Shown in pieces: positions 61,392 through 64,000 of a stretch of 64,000 nucleotides of DNA. Position 1 is the first letter of the stretch; each line of letters starts with the position of its first letter. A program made the position numbers and the translations under genes. The notes beneath the pieces were generated by a model. The model saw only the letters and a list, made by a program, of their open reading frames with translations, was not told the origin of the DNA and did not search any database. The stretch is taken from NCBI RefSeq assembly GCF_001513975.1, contig NZ_KQ947985.1, forward strand, positions 750,266 through 814,265, written 5' to 3'. Origin of the DNA: Streptomyces curacoi (GTDB taxonomy: Bacteria; Actinomycetota; Actinomycetes; Streptomycetales; Streptomycetaceae).

Positions 61392-61781
61392 CGCCGCGCG
61401 GGACACGCTCCAAGGAGGGAACACACTCCAAGGAGGCGGAGCGCACCCCAAGGAGGCGGAAGACACCGCAAGAAGAGGACGACGGTTACGACGCCCCGCT
61501 CGGCGACTGCGCCAAACCGCACACCGACCAGGTCATAGGCGCTGTTCGCGAGCCGGTGAAATGAGCCACAAGAAGGGCGCCGACAACGCGGTCAAGCCGT
61601 GCGGCAACAAATACGAGTCGATCTCAACGCCGGATGCGGAGCGCACCGGCTACGGCTGGATCCCGGAGTGGGTGGACCGGGATGAGGGTTGGGAAGAGGC
61701 TTCAAGAAGATCGTGTTCACGGTCAGCCGGACCGACGACAAGAAGTCGACCGGAAAGATACTCATGGCCCGCGTGCTCTGA
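61388..61781 (+). pseudogene. decayed small secreted-protein gene
   Basis: Two or three frames in succession carry coding-like sequence. Frame A from GTG at 61388 ends DDGYDAPLGDCAKPHTDQVI at 61564. Frame B starts ATG at 61561 (ATGA overlap) with VKPCGNKYESIST and YGWIPEWVDRDEGW. After a lost G near 61692, frame C gives FKKIVFTVSRTDDKKSTGK and ILMARVL to TGA at 61781. The pattern GDC...H...C...W loosely recalls septum-formation-type domains of actinobacteria. Low certainty about family, good evidence for frameshift. Confidence 0.4.
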
Positions 61782-61966
61782 GGTTTGCGAGGCCGGTGAG
61801 GACCGCGGGGGTCGTGGGGCTGCCGTGCCCTTCTGGGGCCCAGGTTCCGCGAGTCGACTGCCGCGTCGGCCCGGCGTTCACCTGAGGTTCGCCTGAGCGC
61901 TGCCCGGGCGTGTCAGTCTCGCCGGGCTGGGCACTCGCGGACGGGAGAAAAGGGGCAAGCGGAACC

Positions 61967-62164
61967 ATGGAAAGGGGACCGGCGATCTTCGCTGGGGTGG
62001 TGTTCGCCCTGTTCGGTGGTGGGCTGCTGGCATGGACCACGGTCCGCGTACGGCAGCGCCAACCCGTCGCTCACAGTGTGAGCCCCGTCGCATCTGCGAC
62101 GCTCGCCGGCCTTGTCTCGGTGATCGCGCTGATCATCGGAATCTGGTGCTTCACCCGCCTCTGA
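61967..62164 (+). CDS. small two-helix membrane protein
   Basis: A 65-residue protein with ATG at 61967 after AAGGGGCAAGCGG. Two hydrophobic segments (AIFAGVVFALFGGGLLAW and LAGLVSVIALIIGIWCF) flank a short basic loop. No family recognised; the simple hairpin topology is typical of small stress or membrane-modulating proteins. Confidence 0.7.
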   Translation: MERGPAIFAGVVFALFGGGLLAWTTVRVRQRQPVAHSVSPVASATLAGLVSVIALIIGIWCFTRL

Positions 62165-62302
62165 GAACGGCCCGCGAGCTGCGAGGCCGATAATTGGGAG
62201 GACGCCTTCCGGAAAGGCTCGAAAAGGACGGTGGGCACTCCGGGCGGCAGGAATGACGGAAGTCGGGTTACCGTTCGAGTGGCCGTTGCGGGCTTTTCCC
62301 GT

Positions 62303-62308
62303 TTGACA
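62303..62308 (+). promoter_or_regulatory. -35-like TTGACA upstream of topA
   Basis: A consensus TTGACA lies about 100 bases before the topA start. A -10 box at normal spacing is not obvious (TACCGT is 13 bases away), so the call is tentative. Confidence 0.3.
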
Positions 62309-62410
62309 ACGGGGCGGGATGTACCGTCACACTCCGCAGCGTCACCACCCACCCGACCCCGGGACGTAGGCCTGGGGAGGCCCCAGCGTCGACCGGAGAG
62401 AAGAGCGAAG

Positions 62411-64000
62411 TTGTCCCCGACCAGCGAGACCGCACAGGGCGGCCGCCGACTCGTCATCGTCGAGTCGCCTGCCAAGGCGAAGACGATCAAGGGCTACCTG
62501 GGCCCCGGCTACGTAGTCGAAGCGAGCGTCGGGCACATCCGCGACCTCCCCAACGGCGCCGCGGAGGTGCCCGAGAAGTACACCGGCGAGGTCCGCCGCC
62601 TCGGCGTGGACGTCGAGCACGACTTCGAGCCGATCTATGTCGTCAACGCCGACAAGAAGGCCCAGGTCAAGAAGCTCAAGGACCTGCTGAAGGAGTCCGA
62701 CGAGCTCTACCTCGCCACCGATGAGGACCGCGAGGGCGAGGCCATCGCCTGGCACCTCCAGGAGGTCCTCAAGCCCAAGGTCCCGGTCAAGCGGATGGTC
62801 TTCCACGAGATCACCAAGGCCGCGATCCAGGCCGCCGTGGCCAACCCGCGCCAGCTCAACCAGAAGCTCGTCGACGCCCAGGAGACCCGCCGCATCCTCG
62901 ACCGCCTCTACGGCTACGAGGTCTCGCCGGTCCTGTGGAAGAAGGTCATGCCGCGCCTGTCGGCCGGCCGTGTCCAGTCCGTCGCCACCCGACTCGTCGT
63001 GGAGCGGGAACGCGAGCGCATCGCGTTTCGTTCTGCTGAGTACTGGGACCTGACGGGCACCTTCGCGACCGGCCGCGCGGGGGATCCGTCGGACCCGTCG
63101 TCGCTGGTCGCCCGCCTGCAGACCGTCGACGGCAGGCGAGTCGCGCAGGGCCGCGACTTCGACTCCCTGGGACAACTCAAGAGCGCGAACACCCTCCACC
63201 TCGACGAGGCGAACGCCCGCGCCCTCGCCGCCGCCCTGGAGAACACCCGCTTCTCGGTGCGGTCCGTCGAGTCCAAGCCGTACCGCCGCTCGCCGTACGC
63301 CCCGTTCCGTACGACGACGCTGCAGCAGGAGGCGAGCCGCAAGCTCGGCTTCGGCGCGAAGGCCACGATGCAGATCGCGCAGAAGCTGTACGAGAACGGC
63401 TACATCACGTACATGCGTACCGACTCCACGACGCTGAGCGACACCGCCATCGCCGCGGCTCGTGCCCAGGTCACGCATCTGTACGGCGCCGACTACCTGC
63501 CGCCCCAGCCGCGTACGTACGCCGGGAAGGTCAAGAACGCGCAGGAGGCCCACGAGGCGATCCGCCCCTCCGGCGACCGCTTCCGCACGCCTGCCGAGAC
63601 CGGGCTGACCGGCGACCAGTTCAAGCTCTACGAGCTGATCTGGAAGCGGACCGTCGCCTCCCAGATGAAGGACGCGACCGGCAACAGCGTGACCGTGAAG
63701 ATCGGCGGCGCCGCCGCCGACGGCCGGGACGTCGAGTTCAGCGCGTCCGGCAAGACGATCACCTTCCACGGCTTCCTGAAGGCCTACGTCGAAGGCGCCG
63801 ACGACCCGAACGCCGAGCTGGACGACCGCGAGCGTCGCCTGCCGCAGGTCAACGAGGGCGACGCGCTGAGCGCCGAGGAGATCACGGTCGACGGGCACGC
63901 CACCAAGCCCCCGGCCCGCTACACCGAGGCCTCGCTGGTCAAGGAGCTGGAAGAGCGCGAGATCGGCCGCCCGTCGACGTACGCGTCGATCATCGGCACG
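62411..64000 (+). CDS. topA: DNA topoisomerase I (3' end outside window)
   Basis: The first 530 codons of type IA topoisomerase. The TOPRIM domain has Glu18 in LVIVESPAKAKTI and the acidic triad D104-E105-D106 in ATDEDREGEAIAWH. The catalytic Tyr is residue 334 in YITYMRTDST. TTG at 62411 follows GGAGAGAAGAG and is the first codon of the conserved region. It relaxes negatively supercoiled DNA and is usually essential. The long Lys-rich actinobacterial C-terminus lies beyond the right edge. Confidence 0.97.
   Translation, partial: MSPTSETAQGGRRLVIVESPAKAKTIKGYLGPGYVVEASVGHIRDLPNGAAEVPEKYTGEVRRLGVDVEHDFEPIYVVNADKKAQVKKLKDLLKESDELYLATDEDREGEAIAWHLQEVLKPKVPVKRMVFHEITKAAIQAAVANPRQLNQKLVDAQETRRILDRLYGYEVSPVLWKKVMPRLSAGRVQSVATRLVVERERERIAFRSAEYWDLTGTFATGRAGDPSDPSSLVARLQTVDGRRVAQGRDFDSLGQLKSANTLHLDEANARALAAALENTRFSVRSVESKPYRRSPYAPFRTTTLQQEASRKLGFGAKATMQIAQKLYENGYITYMRTDSTTLSDTAIAAARAQVTHLYGADYLPPQPRTYAGKVKNAQEAHEAIRPSGDRFRTPAETGLTGDQFKLYELIWKRTVASQMKDATGNSVTVKIGGAAADGRDVEFSASGKTITFHGFLKAYVEGADDPNAELDDRERRLPQVNEGDALSAEEITVDGHATKPPARYTEASLVKELEEREIGRPSTYASIIGT

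Noticed and set aside
62303..62338. Complete -35/-10 promoter for topA
   Set aside because: TTGACA is present but no -10 box lies at 16-19 bp; only the -35-like element is reported.

Overview
The window is high-GC (about 72%) DNA with Streptomyces-type gene organisation: GTG and TTG starts, C- or G-ending codons, a WhiB-like regulator (wblA), bldG and a Tad-type pilus operon. All assignments come from reading the sequence; no database was searched.

The window has two parts. The left part, up to the tRNA-Pro(CGG) gene at 16216-16289, is accessory in character. It holds a large NTPase/WD40 protein (incomplete at the left edge), a DUF3040 protein, two very similar Kef-type antiporters arranged tail to tail with a TrkA-C-like subunit, small membrane proteins, and then a decayed integration zone. 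That zone contains a tyrosine-recombinase C-terminal remnant, a degenerate second copy of the tRNA-Pro 3' half (9346-9392), a 907-residue STAND/AAA ATPase, a pterin/QueD-family gene broken at an 11-G run, and several frameshifted remnants including a serine hydrolase. The intact tRNA and the degenerate copy bracket 9.39-16.2 kb, as expected for an old element inserted at the tRNA 3' end.

From about 16.3 kb to the right edge lies conserved actinobacterial core. As remembered, its order matches the Mycobacterium region ponA2-whiB4-Rv3680/Rv3679-Rv3678-MBL-crp-nth-NUDIX-marP-ephE-acs-ssd-tad-helicase-topA. Here the order is Pr6Pr membrane protein, metallophosphoesterase, GatB/YqeY protein, bifunctional PBP, wblA, two ArsA/Get3-like ATPases, DUF4177, RidA, a nucleotidyltransferase (frameshifted), MBL hydrolase, NUDIX hydrolase, crp, nth with a lysine/alanine-rich tail, CoA-type NUDIX, MarP-like protease, alpha/beta hydrolase, holin-family protein, nhaA, acs, a SulP transporter fused to carbonic anhydrase, a lipoprotein, a CooC/ParA-like ATPase, a Fic-like protein, a HAD phosphatase, the tad operon, a DEAD-box helicase, bldG and its anti-sigma partner, a proton-pumping pyrophosphatase, a lipoprotein, a methyltransferase and topA (incomplete at the right edge).

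Functional themes are ion and pH homeostasis (two antiporters, NhaA, bicarbonate transport/carbonic anhydrase, H+-pyrophosphatase), developmental regulation (wblA, crp, bldG), envelope stress (PBP, MarP-like protease, Get3-like ATPases), DNA metabolism (nth, helicase, topA) and pilus or secretion machinery. Short tandem repeats are unusually common in intergenic DNA and inside some genes, and perfect inverted-repeat terminators separate most convergent genes.
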